Of a stretch of DNA of 64,000 bases, positions 37,220 to 45,536 are shown piece after piece. The notes under the pieces were generated by a model. That model was given only the letters and a program-made list of their open reading frames with translations. It did no database searches and was not told the DNA's origin. Numbering within the stretch: position 1 is the first letter of the stretch; each line of letters starts with the position of its first letter. The DNA is from RGIG4097 sp964599875 (GTDB taxonomy: Bacteria > Bacillota > Clostridia > Christensenellales > CAG-917): NCBI GenBank assembly GCA_964599875.1, contig CAZRHE010000008.1:1-64000 (forward strand). Direction: 5' to 3'. Made by a program: the position numbers and the translations under genes.

Positions 37220-38077
37220 TTAATCGAAAGTTTCGGGAGTGTCTATGATTTCGAATTTTTGAATCAAGGTCATATCGTTTTTCCCGTCGTTACTCTCCCC
37301 GAGCCACTCCACTTCGAGGATATGTTCGTTGGTGTACGTTTCGAAATTGCACCCGAAATCGCTGTATCTACCGTCCTCGGACGGAGGGGTGACGGTCCAC
37401 TTCAAAGTCTTATCGCCGACGGTATAATACGCCCTACCTTTCTTTGAATACACGCCCAATTTCAACGCCTCTTTCCTGCTCGTTTGACGGACTTCGAGGA
37501 GGTCGTGAGTGAGTTTTACTCTCTCGTCATGAAGGTCGTTATAAGGCCAAATTACGACGTTTTGAGAGGGATTCAAGTCGTCCACAAGGTCGTTGAGCGG
37601 GACGTGCAAAACGCCGTTTTTTGCGACGACGGTCAACGCCCAAACGAAGAATTTTTGACCATTAAAGCGACTTGAAACGTCGTTTTTGACGGATAAACCC
37701 CCGTTTTCGTCCATTTTGACGGTTAATGCATACGAGAATTTTTTAGACGCCTCTGAGTGGAAAATTCCGCCGAATCCGTCCTCGTCTATCTCGTGCGGGA
37801 CGGGATAGTTGTCGGGAGTATAAGTCGCCATATCTTCGGGAGATTTCCAAACGCGGTGTCCACCGTAGAGATACCATTTTTCACCCGGCTTATATTCCTC
37901 GTCGAAGAACGCACCGCCCTTGTTTACGTTGCGGTCGAGGTCCTCGTTCATAAAGTTGAAATCGGGTGTTCCGTAATAGATGATGCGCGGGCCTATATCC
38001 ACCGTCACGAGAGCGATAAGCCCTCCTCTTTCGAACTTCGCGCATTTGCCGTAATTTTTGTAATCTACGTATTGCAT
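37220..38077 (-). CDS. Galactose-mutarotase-like (DUF4380-type) protein
   Basis: A 285-residue, apparently cytoplasmic protein without a signal peptide. The N-terminal ALVTVDIGPRIIYYG and the segment WYLYGGHRVWKSPED near residue 71 are typical of carbohydrate-binding proteins with the aldose-epimerase (supersandwich) fold described as DUF4380. Further blocks are SYALTVKMDENGGLSVKND and FVWALTVVAKNG. The role is probably recognition or anomer handling of a sugar, but the catalytic residues of true mutarotases are not obvious. It lies 94 bases downstream of the GH20 gene on the same strand and has AAAGGTGG before the ATG, so it may share that transcript. Confidence 0.6.
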   Translation of the reverse strand: MQYVDYKNYGKCAKFERGGLIALVTVDIGPRIIYYGTPDFNFMNEDLDRNVNKGGAFFDEEYKPGEKWYLYGGHRVWKSPEDMATYTPDNYPVPHEIDEDGFGGIFHSEASKKFSYALTVKMDENGGLSVKNDVSSRFNGQKFFVWALTVVAKNGVLHVPLNDLVDDLNPSQNVVIWPYNDLHDERVKLTHDLLEVRQTSRKEALKLGVYSKKGRAYYTVGDKTLKWTVTPPSEDGRYSDFGCNFETYTNEHILEVEWLGESNDGKNDMTLIQKFEIIDTPETFD

Positions 38078-38171
38078 AATACCACCTTTCGTCGCGGATG
38101 CGACGCGTAAAATTCTTGATTATCAAACCGAAAAAGGCGCACCCTTGCGGTAGCAATTTAACTTTTTCGAC

Positions 38172-39704
38172 CTAATTGAGTTTTCTGCCCTTCTGTGCTT
38201 TCTTTGCGTTTATCGCGGAACTTATCGCGACGACGTCGAGAGCGTTAAGTCCGAACTTTATCGTACCTATCGCGCCCTTGAAAAGGTTAGGATTGCTCTC
38301 TTTGAGTTCCGCAAAACTCTTATCGTCCGCCTGCATGATTCCGAGGACGTTAAGCAGTCTTTCTTCGAAGTCCGCGTAGTCTTTTTCACCGTCGTACCAA
38401 CCGCTTTCCGCAACCGCTATCACGCGGGGAAACGCCTGAAAATACAACTTCTCTTTCGTAGGCACGTATTCAGTCCAAAGAGGACATTCGACGCCCACTA
38501 TATTTCGTTTGGATTCGTCGTCGAAAAGTTCGGCGGGGTTATACTTGTAAGTGTCCTTGACCGAGGTCATGCCGTAGGGATAATCGAGATAATACGGCAG
38601 GCATTTACTGACTATGACTTTGCGTCCGCCTCTTGCCGCTTTGACCACTCTCTCCGCCCTCTTTCCGTCCGACCAATATTGGCACGTCGCGGCGTCGTCG
38701 AGAGTGCCGGAATAGATTGCCTCGTTCCACACAATCGGGGTTTTACCGTGCGATTTTAGTATGTTAATCACGCGATTTGTGAAATATCCTTGCAGTTCCT
38801 CAAAATTTTTCAAACATTCGGATTTCAGTTTTTCTTTGCATTTTTCGCAGTTTTCCCAGTGCGTTTTCGGCACCTCGTCGCCACCCAAATGGAAGTATTT
38901 CGACGGGAATAATTCAACGACTTCGGACAGTAATTTTTCAAGAAATTCATAGTTTTCTTCTCTGCCCGCGCACATAATTCTGTCGTCTATTCCGAAGCGT
39001 TCGGCGACCTCGTACTGTTCCCCCGTACAGCCGAGTTCGGGCATTGCGGACAGGAGTGCGAGAGTATGCCCCGGGAGGTCGATTTCGGGTATGATTTCGA
39101 TATATCTTTCGGCGGCGTATCGCACGATTTCTTTCACGTCGTCCTGCGAGAAATATCCGCCTACGGGGACGCCGTCCCCTCTCGTGCTTTTGCGCATATT
39201 TCCCTTTTCGTTAAGGACGGGAAACGCCTTGCTTTCAAGCCTATATCCCTGATTGTCGCTGAGGTGCAAATGGAACTTATTTATTTTGATAAGCGCCAAA
39301 GAATCTATAAGTCCCAAAATCACGTCTTTCGGGAAGAAATGGCGGACGACGTCGAGCATAAATCCTCTATACTCGAATCTCGGCTTATCCTTAATCGCAC
39401 AATTGTCGATATAGGACTTGCCGTCTTTGTAGCCGTCGAAAATAAGTTGTTTCAAGGTCATCGCGCCGTGGAACAATCCCTCCTCTGTCGACGAAATAAC
39501 TTTGACGTTGCCGTCCGCTACGAGTTCGTAATCGTATTCCGTGTCGGCGATTTCAAACGCGACGAAGTTTTCCTCTCCGTTTTCGAAATCGAGGAACGCG
39601 AGTTCTTTTTTGATAAGGTCGCTACTCTCGATTTTAGTGGAAGCGGAAATAACCGTCCGTCCCGCAGATTTCAAAATCGAATATGGTTTAGGTACAATTT
39701 TCAT
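38172..39704 (-). CDS. Glycoside hydrolase family 20 beta-N-acetylhexosaminidase
   Basis: A 510-residue enzyme without a signal peptide, so probably intracellular. Residues ~1-95 form the GH20b-type N-terminal domain (EGLFHGAMTLKQL). The catalytic TIM barrel starts at FEYRGFMLDVVRHFFP, with HLHLSDNQGYRLE near residue 145. The signature HLGGDEVP near residue 263 gives the catalytic Asp-Glu pair that works by substrate-assisted catalysis through the 2-acetamido group. Later aromatic motifs include WNEAIYSG and CPLWTEYV. It removes terminal GlcNAc or GalNAc from oligosaccharides, possibly mucin glycans or peptidoglycan fragments. It has its own promoter and CAGGAG before the start. Confidence 0.95.
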   Translation of the reverse strand: MKIVPKPYSILKSAGRTVISASTKIESSDLIKKELAFLDFENGEENFVAFEIADTEYDYELVADGNVKVISSTEEGLFHGAMTLKQLIFDGYKDGKSYIDNCAIKDKPRFEYRGFMLDVVRHFFPKDVILGLIDSLALIKINKFHLHLSDNQGYRLESKAFPVLNEKGNMRKSTRGDGVPVGGYFSQDDVKEIVRYAAERYIEIIPEIDLPGHTLALLSAMPELGCTGEQYEVAERFGIDDRIMCAGREENYEFLEKLLSEVVELFPSKYFHLGGDEVPKTHWENCEKCKEKLKSECLKNFEELQGYFTNRVINILKSHGKTPIVWNEAIYSGTLDDAATCQYWSDGKRAERVVKAARGGRKVIVSKCLPYYLDYPYGMTSVKDTYKYNPAELFDDESKRNIVGVECPLWTEYVPTKEKLYFQAFPRVIAVAESGWYDGEKDYADFEERLLNVLGIMQADDKSFAELKESNPNLFKGAIGTIKFGLNALDVVAISSAINAKKAQKGRKLN

Positions 39705-39722
39705 AATCTTTCTCCTGTTTAG

Positions 39723-39751
39723 ATTTTATCAAAAACGCGGATATAAGTCAA
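39723..39751 (-). promoter_or_regulatory. Sigma-A promoter for the GH20 gene
   Basis: On the minus strand TTGACT (39746-39751), 17-base spacer, TAAAAT (39723-39728). Confidence 0.85.
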
Positions 39752-39787
39752 TATGCGCCTTTTAACTTTTGCACGCGCGTGCGAAAA

Positions 39788-39816
39788 TTGACAAGGGCTC
39801 CGTTTCGTGTTATTCT
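39788..39816 (+). promoter_or_regulatory. Sigma-A promoter placing the start site at the ATG
   Basis: TTGACA (39788-39793), 17-base spacer, TATTCT (39811-39816), then six bases and the ATG at 39823. Transcription should begin at or next to the A of the start codon. Confidence 0.8.
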
Positions 39817-39822
39817 TTAGGA

Positions 39823-40323
39823 ATGAAAGCGAGCGGATTTCTTCTCGGCAGCACCGCAACAGCCGTCCTCGGGGCGGTCTGGAAAGGCATCAAATTTCTC
39901 GCAGAGCAAGCGGGAAAGGCGATTTACTATTTCGGTTTATACTATCCGCTCCTATACGTAATCTACGGCGTCGTACTCTATCTCGTCTTCGGGCTCAACC
40001 CCTTCGACCTCACGACGGACGGAAGACTGTATATTTTCGGATTCGCGCTGTCCGCTATCGCGTGCGTGATACAGGCGGTGAAGAATCTGATAGTGAAACC
40101 CTATCGCAAATATTTCAAGAAGACGGATATCGTCGAATACGGCAAGGACGGCAAGTTGTCAAAGCACGCGCCCGAAGCGCCTAAAATTTACAAGAGCAAA
40201 GTCTATCCCGACTTAATCGTGTACGAATACGAAAACCGCTACGACCTGTATGAAGAAACAGAGGACGGCGTGAGATATTCGTCTACCGAATACAAACCGG
40301 GAGTGAAGAGGAAAAGATGGTGA
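39823..40323 (+). CDS. Small membrane protein of unknown function, 166 aa
   Basis: I do not recognise the family. The chosen start (MKASGFLLG) lies six bases after a -10 box; AGGA touches the ATG directly and is too close to serve as a ribosome-binding site, so the mRNA may be leaderless. A TTG at 39769 would extend the frame but lies upstream of this promoter. Hydrophobic segments are at ~6-22, ~35-57 and ~68-88. The C-terminal half is hydrophilic, Lys/Tyr/Glu-rich, and probably cytoplasmic. The stop overlaps the next gene by seven bases, so the two form a coupled pair with the acyltransferase-like membrane protein; it may be its partner. Confidence 0.75.
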   Translation: MKASGFLLGSTATAVLGAVWKGIKFLAEQAGKAIYYFGLYYPLLYVIYGVVLYLVFGLNPFDLTTDGRLYIFGFALSAIACVIQAVKNLIVKPYRKYFKKTDIVEYGKDGKLSKHAPEAPKIYKSKVYPDLIVYEYENRYDLYEETEDGVRYSSTEYKPGVKRKRW

Positions 40324-41330
40324 CGAAAACCGAAAAAGAAAATATCCTCTCGGAAGAAATCGAAAACGCTCCCGCGACTGAAACGGAGGACGATAATATC
40401 CCAACCGTCGAATCCGAAACGGACGTCGTTCTCACGGAAGAAATCGAAACGGAAGGGATTTTAGCCTATCTCAAAACTCCCAAAACGAAAAAACGCATTT
40501 GGGAAATCGATTTCTTGCGCGGTTTTTGCATATTCCTCATGCTTTTCGACCACGCCGCGCTGATGTTAAGCAGTTATTTCGGTCCGTCTTGGTACGGCGG
40601 ATATGCGGCGATGCGCTCCTCTTCCCTTTTCGGCGCGAAACTCTGCACCCTTTGCGAACAATATTACTTTTATAGCGACCTACGCGCGATAGGACACCCG
40701 ATAGTGCTGTTCATATTTTTCTCGATTTCGGGAATATCCTGCGCATTCTCTCGTTCGAACTTAAAACGCGGAATACAACTTGCAATCGTATCCGCCCTGT
40801 ACACTCTCGTGACGTATATTTTGGACGAAACCATGTCGCTTGGTTGCTATACGACTTTCGGCGTGTTGCACTTCTATGCGTTTTGCATAATCTTTTGGGC
40901 GGTCGTATCCAAACTCTGCAACGACAACGTCATCGCAAAAACCATGATAAGCGGATTTATGGTCATACTTGTCGCAGTGCTATATTATTGTTACAAAGCG
41001 CCCGCGGATACACCCGAATGGTTATTCTTCGTGTTCAGTCCAAAAAACGCGGACGGCACCCCCTCGTTCTATTCTCAAAGCGCGGTTTCCCCGGGAGATT
41101 TATTTCCCCTTATTCCGTGGTCGGCGTTCTTCTTTGCGGGCACGTTTTTGCAACCCTTCCTGTACTCGAAAAAGCGCAGTCTTCTCCCCGTCCTCGACGG
41201 CAAATGGAACAAGCCTATGTGTTTCATCGGAAGACACGCTTTGCTGTTTTATATTTTGCACGTCGTCGTAATCGCTGTCGTGCTTATGCTTGTCAGTCAA
41301 ATTTTCTTCGGCACTTGGGGACTTATATAA
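40317..41330 (+). CDS. Heparan-alpha-glucosaminide N-acetyltransferase-like membrane protein
   Basis: A 337-residue polytopic membrane protein. Residues 1-55 are acidic, Glu/Thr-rich and predicted cytoplasmic. From residue ~60, RIWEIDFLRGFCIFLMLFDH matches the start of the HGSNAT catalytic domain (DUF1624/PF07786), with the Asp-Arg-Gly and His typical of it. About seven to eight further hydrophobic helices follow, ending in a His-containing helix (FIGRHALLFYILHVVVI). Such proteins move acyl groups across the membrane onto amino sugars or cell-surface glycans. GAGG lies eight bases upstream. It is divergent from a GH20 hexosaminidase, so amino-sugar metabolism is a reasonable but unproved setting. 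Confidence 0.85.
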   Translation: MVTKTEKENILSEEIENAPATETEDDNIPTVESETDVVLTEEIETEGILAYLKTPKTKKRIWEIDFLRGFCIFLMLFDHAALMLSSYFGPSWYGGYAAMRSSSLFGAKLCTLCEQYYFYSDLRAIGHPIVLFIFFSISGISCAFSRSNLKRGIQLAIVSALYTLVTYILDETMSLGCYTTFGVLHFYAFCIIFWAVVSKLCNDNVIAKTMISGFMVILVAVLYYCYKAPADTPEWLFFVFSPKNADGTPSFYSQSAVSPGDLFPLIPWSAFFFAGTFLQPFLYSKKRSLLPVLDGKWNKPMCFIGRHALLFYILHVVVIAVVLMLVSQIFFGTWGLI

Positions 41331-41362
41331 AAGGACTTCCCCCATGCTAAAACGAGATAAAT

Positions 41363-41390
41363 TCGGCGTGTATTTCGCCGATTTTATTTT
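41363..41390 (+). terminator. First terminator after the acyltransferase gene
   Basis: TCGGCG (41363-41368) pairs with CGCCGA (41376-41381) and is followed by TTTTATTTT. Confidence 0.65.
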
Positions 41391-41413
41391 CGCTAAAATC
41401 ACTTCAAAATAAC

Positions 41414-41440
41414 AAAAACGCCGTTTTATGCGGCGTTTTT
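41414..41440. terminator. Bidirectional terminator
   Basis: AAAAACGCCG (41414-41423) pairs with CGGCGTTTTT (41431-41440) around a seven-base loop. T-runs occur on both strands, so it serves both the acyltransferase gene and the convergent PH-domain gene. Confidence 0.85.
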
Positions 41441-41478
41441 GATTTGTTTAACTTTTGTTTTTGCGATTTTCTCGGCTT

Positions 41479-42063
41479 TTAGATTTGCGGACTGCGGTGC
41501 TTTCTTCCGCCCGCGGGAGCCAGTTGAATCATAAAGTTTTTTGCGGCGTCAGACTCTCTTCTTGCGACCTGACGAGTGAGGCATTGAACGAATCTGTTAG
41601 GTTGCGTTATGCCCTTTATGACGATAGGATCGGATGCGTCCGTGTAAATTATTACGGTGCCGTATCTGAAAATTCTTTCTACGAATTTTTGGGTGTATTT
41701 CACGGTTTTGATTTGTTCGAGAGGCATCTGCGCTTCGAACACTCCGAAACGTTTATTAAGCATCCTCACCGCAAATTTTTTATCCGTAACGATTGCCTCT
41801 TTTTCATATCTGAAAACAGCCTCGAAACAGAATATAACAAACACCAACGCCCCCGCGCCTATCATAGCGAATTTGAGGACGGCTTCAGTGAAAATCGTCG
41901 AGCCCAAAAAGCCGTTTATTTCGTCCGAGAAAATCCAAAGCACGGCGATTATCCCGCCGAGAATCGCGGCAATCAAAATTTCGCGCCAGAAAATCCAGCA
42001 ACTGAATTTTGCCTTTGCTACTATGCGTTCTGCTTTGGAATAAGTTCTTTCTAACGTTCTCAT
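41479..42063 (-). CDS. Bacterial PH-domain membrane protein (YdbS/bPH2-like)
   Basis: A 194-residue protein. Two membrane helices (~27-47 and ~58-82) precede a pleckstrin-homology-like domain (EAIVTDKKFAVRMLNKRFGVFEAQMPLEQIKTVKYTQKF is its first half; the second half carries YGTVIIYTDASDP and IKGITQPNRF). Such proteins are common in Bacillota and mostly uncharacterised; the PH-like domain probably assembles at the inner face of the membrane. A strong promoter ends six bases before the ATG with no ribosome-binding site, so the mRNA should be leaderless. The -35 box overlaps the stop codon of the upstream GH127 gene. Confidence 0.85.
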   Translation of the reverse strand: MRTLERTYSKAERIVAKAKFSCWIFWREILIAAILGGIIAVLWIFSDEINGFLGSTIFTEAVLKFAMIGAGALVFVIFCFEAVFRYEKEAIVTDKKFAVRMLNKRFGVFEAQMPLEQIKTVKYTQKFVERIFRYGTVIIYTDASDPIVIKGITQPNRFVQCLTRQVARRESDAAKNFMIQLAPAGGRKHRSPQI

Positions 42064-42069
42064 ACTTTT

Positions 42070-42098
42070 ATTCTAAATCTTAACTTTTGGATTGTCAA
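42070..42098 (-). promoter_or_regulatory. Sigma-A promoter of a predicted leaderless gene
   Basis: On the minus strand TTGACA (42093-42098), 17 bases, TAGAAT (42070-42075), then AAAAGT and the ATG at 42063. The TGA stop codon of the GH127 gene (42095-42097) lies inside the -35 box. Confidence 0.85.
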
Positions 42099-44038
42099 CC
42101 TTTGTAGCAAGGCGGGAAGTGGCACATTCTTATATTCGTGCACCCGAAAGGCACGAAAGTGCGCTCTATGCTCTCTTCCGAGAAAGAGGGCTTATGCGGT
42201 ATTCCGCAATTTCCCGACACGTCGAAATCCCAATTCACGACGTTTTTGCATCTCACCTTGATTTCAAACGGCGGATTGTCGTGGTCGTAAGGTATCCCTC
42301 TTATTTCGTTGACAAAGGTCTGCTCGTCGTCGTAAAGGCGTCTGACGCCGTTTGTCGAGCGCTTTGCCACGACGGGAGCGTAATTCCACCTCTTTGCGAA
42401 ATTCAAGCGATATACGTGTCTGTCCGTGCTTACTCTTGCCTCGCTTGCGATTTTGGATGCAAGCAGGACGTTGCCCTTATACATGGAAAGAGTGCCGTCC
42501 CTGTTTTCGAGTACGGAAAGCGGAATGTCGAGTTTGAGCATAAACGTACTTCCGGTTTTGAGCACGCACTTAACGGAAATGACGTCGTCACCGCTTGCGA
42601 CGACCTGTCCGCCGGATATCAGTTGCATTGTCGTATGGCTGGGCACTCTGAAATTAATTTTGATTTCGGGGTCGCCGTCCGCCTGCTCCACCTTGAATAC
42701 TATCGCGTTACGGAAAGGATAAGACGTTTCTTCTTTTATGCGGATTTTGTTGCCCGCGACGACGGTATCTATCGTGCAAGGCGCATACGTGAGGAAATCG
42801 AGTTCTTTTTCCCTCGTCATGCACACGGATTTTATGAAAAGCGGATATGCGGATATGAACGCTATCGCACCTCTCGACAGCAATCCGCCGAAATAAGCGT
42901 TGCCGTATTCACATTCTTTGAGGCTTTCTTTCATCTCGACGGACGCCTCGAGTTGATTGGGCACCGCTATATCCTGCACCGCTCTCACGTCGTCGAATGC
43001 GGCGGAAGGAATGAGGTTGAAAGTTATTTTTTCAATCAAATCAGCAACCGCGAAATCTCCCGTTTCGGACAGGACTTCAACGAGTGATTCTATGGTTTCC
43101 ACAGCGGACTCGACGTCTATTCCGCGCGTTGGCGACGTGCCTGCAAGGCGGAAATCCGAAGAAAACGCTCCAGTTGCGTTGCCGTGATACTTTTCAAGCG
43201 CGGAAATCATTTTGAGAGAGAGGTTTTTGAGTTCGGAGTCCCCTATAAATCTTCCGTAAGTGCAGGGGTATTTTATTGCTTTCGCCACGCTGACGCCGCT
43301 CGTTTCGACCGCCGTCCTATGCGCGCGCTTTTTCCACTCCGAATTAGCCTTATCCACGGTCAAAGGTTTCGAGGCGTCGAGGTTTTCGTACTCCTCGATT
43401 TTTTTGCGGAGTTTTTTGAGGTGCAAAGTGTTGAGATATCTGCCCGACGGGTGCTTATATTTAAAATTCGTCGCAAGTTTGAACCAATCGTTGCTTGCGT
43501 CGCGAAGTTTTTCGCCAAGGTCGTGCAGCCATTCGCTGTCCGTTTCCTTGAAAACCGCCTCTATCGCGGGGATTTCCTCAAGGAGTCTTGCCCTCGACTG
43601 GAACCAACAAGGCGTAACCGAAAAGGTGTTGAATTGGCTCTTGAAAAATTTCCGTAGGAAATTGAACGCGCCCTCGTCCCCCGTGAGTTCGTAATATGAG
43701 AGCACTGCTTTGACCGCCTCGATTTTCGGGGATATGAATTTGCCTTCGGGGCCGAAGTTTCCACCCTCCGTCGCGCTTGCAAATATCGGAGAAAGATAAC
43801 TCTCCGCCTTTTCGAGCAATGCTTTATCCCCCGTCACGCCCGCGAGCAAAATAAGCCCTCTGACGTAACGCGGAAAGGCTTCGCCCGTCTTCCAAGCGCC
43901 GTCGGTGAGCAATCCGTCCGTGCCGCCGAGGCGTTTTTGCAAGTCGTTTGCAAGGCGCAGTTGACTGTATAGCCAACCGTCGGGCCTTATCGCCCCTATG
44001 GGAAGGATATTCATTTTTTTTACGTCGTTTTTCGCCAA
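42095..44038 (-). CDS. Glycoside hydrolase family 127-type beta-L-arabinofuranosidase
   Basis: A 647-residue protein, no signal peptide. The N-terminal GAIRPDGWLYSQLRLANDL and the (alpha/alpha)6 barrel with TGEAFPRYVRGLILLAGVTGD and AYFGGLLSRGAIAF match the GH127/DUF1680 group, and two beta-sandwich regions follow (~430-560). Family members release L-arabinofuranose from plant or glycoprotein arabinans with a Cys nucleophile bound to zinc. I can see candidate cysteines (e.g. SVCMTREK, APCTIDT), but the canonical zinc motif is not clear, so substrate and activity are uncertain. The TTG start at 44038 is preferred over the ATG at 44014, because GAGG sits seven bases upstream of the TTG. It is divergent from apgM with overlapping promoters. 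Confidence 0.85.
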   Translation of the reverse strand: MAKNDVKKMNILPIGAIRPDGWLYSQLRLANDLQKRLGGTDGLLTDGAWKTGEAFPRYVRGLILLAGVTGDKALLEKAESYLSPIFASATEGGNFGPEGKFISPKIEAVKAVLSYYELTGDEGAFNFLRKFFKSQFNTFSVTPCWFQSRARLLEEIPAIEAVFKETDSEWLHDLGEKLRDASNDWFKLATNFKYKHPSGRYLNTLHLKKLRKKIEEYENLDASKPLTVDKANSEWKKRAHRTAVETSGVSVAKAIKYPCTYGRFIGDSELKNLSLKMISALEKYHGNATGAFSSDFRLAGTSPTRGIDVESAVETIESLVEVLSETGDFAVADLIEKITFNLIPSAAFDDVRAVQDIAVPNQLEASVEMKESLKECEYGNAYFGGLLSRGAIAFISAYPLFIKSVCMTREKELDFLTYAPCTIDTVVAGNKIRIKEETSYPFRNAIVFKVEQADGDPEIKINFRVPSHTTMQLISGGQVVASGDDVISVKCVLKTGSTFMLKLDIPLSVLENRDGTLSMYKGNVLLASKIASEARVSTDRHVYRLNFAKRWNYAPVVAKRSTNGVRRLYDDEQTFVNEIRGIPYDHDNPPFEIKVRCKNVVNWDFDVSGNCGIPHKPSFSEESIERTFVPFGCTNIRMCHFPPCYKG

Positions 44039-44080
44039 TTTTTAACCTCGCGCGGCGGTACGCGTATCCGCGCCCGTAGT

Positions 44081-44109
44081 ATAATAAATCTATCACATAA
44101 AATTGACAA
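44081..44109 (-). promoter_or_regulatory. Sigma-A promoter for the GH127 gene
   Basis: On the minus strand TTGTCA (44104-44109), 17 bases, TATTAT (44081-44086). Its -35 box overlaps that of the divergent apgM promoter. Confidence 0.85.
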
Positions 44110-44131
44110 ATGCAAGAGTATGACTTAAACT
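44103..44131 (+). promoter_or_regulatory. Sigma-A promoter for apgM
   Basis: TTGACA (44103-44108), 17 bases, TAAACT (44126-44131). Five bases of the -35 box are shared with the minus-strand GH127 promoter. Confidence 0.8.
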
Positions 44132-44155
44132 TTACACTAACTAACGGAGGTAAGT

Positions 44156-45373
44156 ATGAAATACGTACTGATACTGGGCGACGGAATGGCGGATTATCCC
44201 ATAGACGCCCTCGGCGGAAAAACCCCTATGGCGGTCGCGAATAAGCCTTATATGAACGCGCTGGCAAAACTCGGCAAAGTCGGCATGGTCAAGACCGTCC
44301 CCGACGGAATGAAACCGGGGAGCGACGTTGCAAACCTCGGCGCGCTCGGATACGACGCAAGAAAATGCTATACGGGAAGAAGTCCCCTCGAGGCGTTGTC
44401 CATGAGAATAGACCTATCGGAAGACGACGTTGCCGTCCGCACCAATCTCGTCACCCTCTCGGACGACGAACCGTTTGAGAACAAAATTATGCTCGACTAT
44501 TCGGCAGGAGAAATCTCCACCGAAGAAAGCACCGAACTCATAAATTATATCGAGCAAGAACTCGGTTCCGACACCTTCAAATTCTATGCGGGAGTGAGTT
44601 ATCGTCACTGCCTTATTTTGTCGGGCACGGACCCCGCAAAATCAAACGAAACTATCTTCACACCTCCCCACGACATAAGCGGGAAACGGATAGGAGAATA
44701 TCTGCCGAAAGGATATATGAGCGCGGAATTTTTGGTGCTGATGAAGATATCCAACGAACTGCTCAAAAAACATCCAATCAACCAAAAACGGGTTTTATCC
44801 GGTAAAAAACCAGCAAACAACCTCTGGTTTTGGGGACAAGGCACAAAACCCGCCCTTGACAATTTCAAAGAAAAATACGGTCTTGACGGTGGTATGATTT
44901 CAGCAGTTGACCTGCTCAAAGGCATAGCAATTGGAGCGGGCATGACGAGCGTCGACGTCGAAGATGCGACCGGCACTCTGAACTCGAATTTCGACGGCAA
45001 AGCGGCAAGCGCAATATCCCTTTTGAACAGCGGAAAGGACTTTGTTTTCATCCACCTCGAAGCCCCCGACGAATGCGGTCATCAAGGAGATATAGAGGGC
45101 AAGATCAAGGCAATCGAAATCATCGACGAAAAGATTTTGAAGCCCGTCTACGAGCATTTGAAATCGAGCGGCGAGGACTTCGCAATCCTCGTAATGCCCG
45201 ACCACCGCACGCCGATTGCGCTCAAAACACACTCCTCCGAGCCCGTCCCCTATCTCCTCTATTCCTCGAAAACATCCCTCGACGGCGCCGACGGCTTCGA
45301 CGAATTCACCGCCGAAAACGGCGACTACTATCCCTCCCCCGACCTCCTCGTCCGCGACTTCTTCTCGCTGTAA
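44156..45373 (+). CDS. apgM: Cofactor-independent phosphoglycerate mutase, archaeal (ApgM) type
   Basis: A 405-residue alkaline-phosphatase-superfamily enzyme that interconverts 2- and 3-phosphoglycerate in glycolysis. The metal-binding start YVLILGDGMADYP, the motif GSDVANLGALGYD near residue 61 (with the Ser that carries the phosphate), TGRSPLEA, and the late metal ligands in FVFIHLEAPDECGHQGD and VMPDHRTPIALKTHS match the ApgM group. Length is normal. The gene has GGAGG eight bases before the ATG and its own promoter. Clostridial members of this group were sometimes annotated as homoserine kinases; the phosphoglycerate mutase reading is the better supported one. Confidence 0.92.
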   Translation: MKYVLILGDGMADYPIDALGGKTPMAVANKPYMNALAKLGKVGMVKTVPDGMKPGSDVANLGALGYDARKCYTGRSPLEALSMRIDLSEDDVAVRTNLVTLSDDEPFENKIMLDYSAGEISTEESTELINYIEQELGSDTFKFYAGVSYRHCLILSGTDPAKSNETIFTPPHDISGKRIGEYLPKGYMSAEFLVLMKISNELLKKHPINQKRVLSGKKPANNLWFWGQGTKPALDNFKEKYGLDGGMISAVDLLKGIAIGAGMTSVDVEDATGTLNSNFDGKAASAISLLNSGKDFVFIHLEAPDECGHQGDIEGKIKAIEIIDEKILKPVYEHLKSSGEDFAILVMPDHRTPIALKTHSSEPVPYLLYSSKTSLDGADGFDEFTAENGDYYPSPDLLVRDFFSL

Positions 45374-45409
45374 ATAGCACACTGCGAATAGAACGTATAT
45401 CGCACGCTC

Positions 45410-45450
45410 GCTTGTCATTCAGAGGAGCATCGCGACGAAGAATCTCACGA
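45410..45450. repeat. Possible dispersed intergenic repeat
   Basis: The stretch around 45417-45448 (CATTCAGAGGAGCATCGCG, then ACGAAGAATCTC) has the look of the CATTCTGAGGAGCG-AAGAATCTC elements scattered between genes in many Firmicutes genomes. It forms only a weak hairpin by its ATTC/GAAT ends. Only one copy is in the window, so repeat status cannot be shown here. Confidence 0.35.
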
Positions 45451-45463
45451 AAGCGCACCTTAT

Positions 45464-45512
45464 AATATAGCCCGACAGGTCATCCCGTCGGGCTATATTC
45501 ATTCATCTTTAT
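45464..45512 (+). terminator. Terminator after apgM
   Basis: AATATAGCCCGAC (45464-45476) pairs perfectly with GTCGGGCTATATT (45487-45499), followed by a T-rich tract. It may also stop the convergent LRR gene. Confidence 0.8.
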
Positions 45513-45536
45513 TTCAACTCATACGATTATTAAGTT

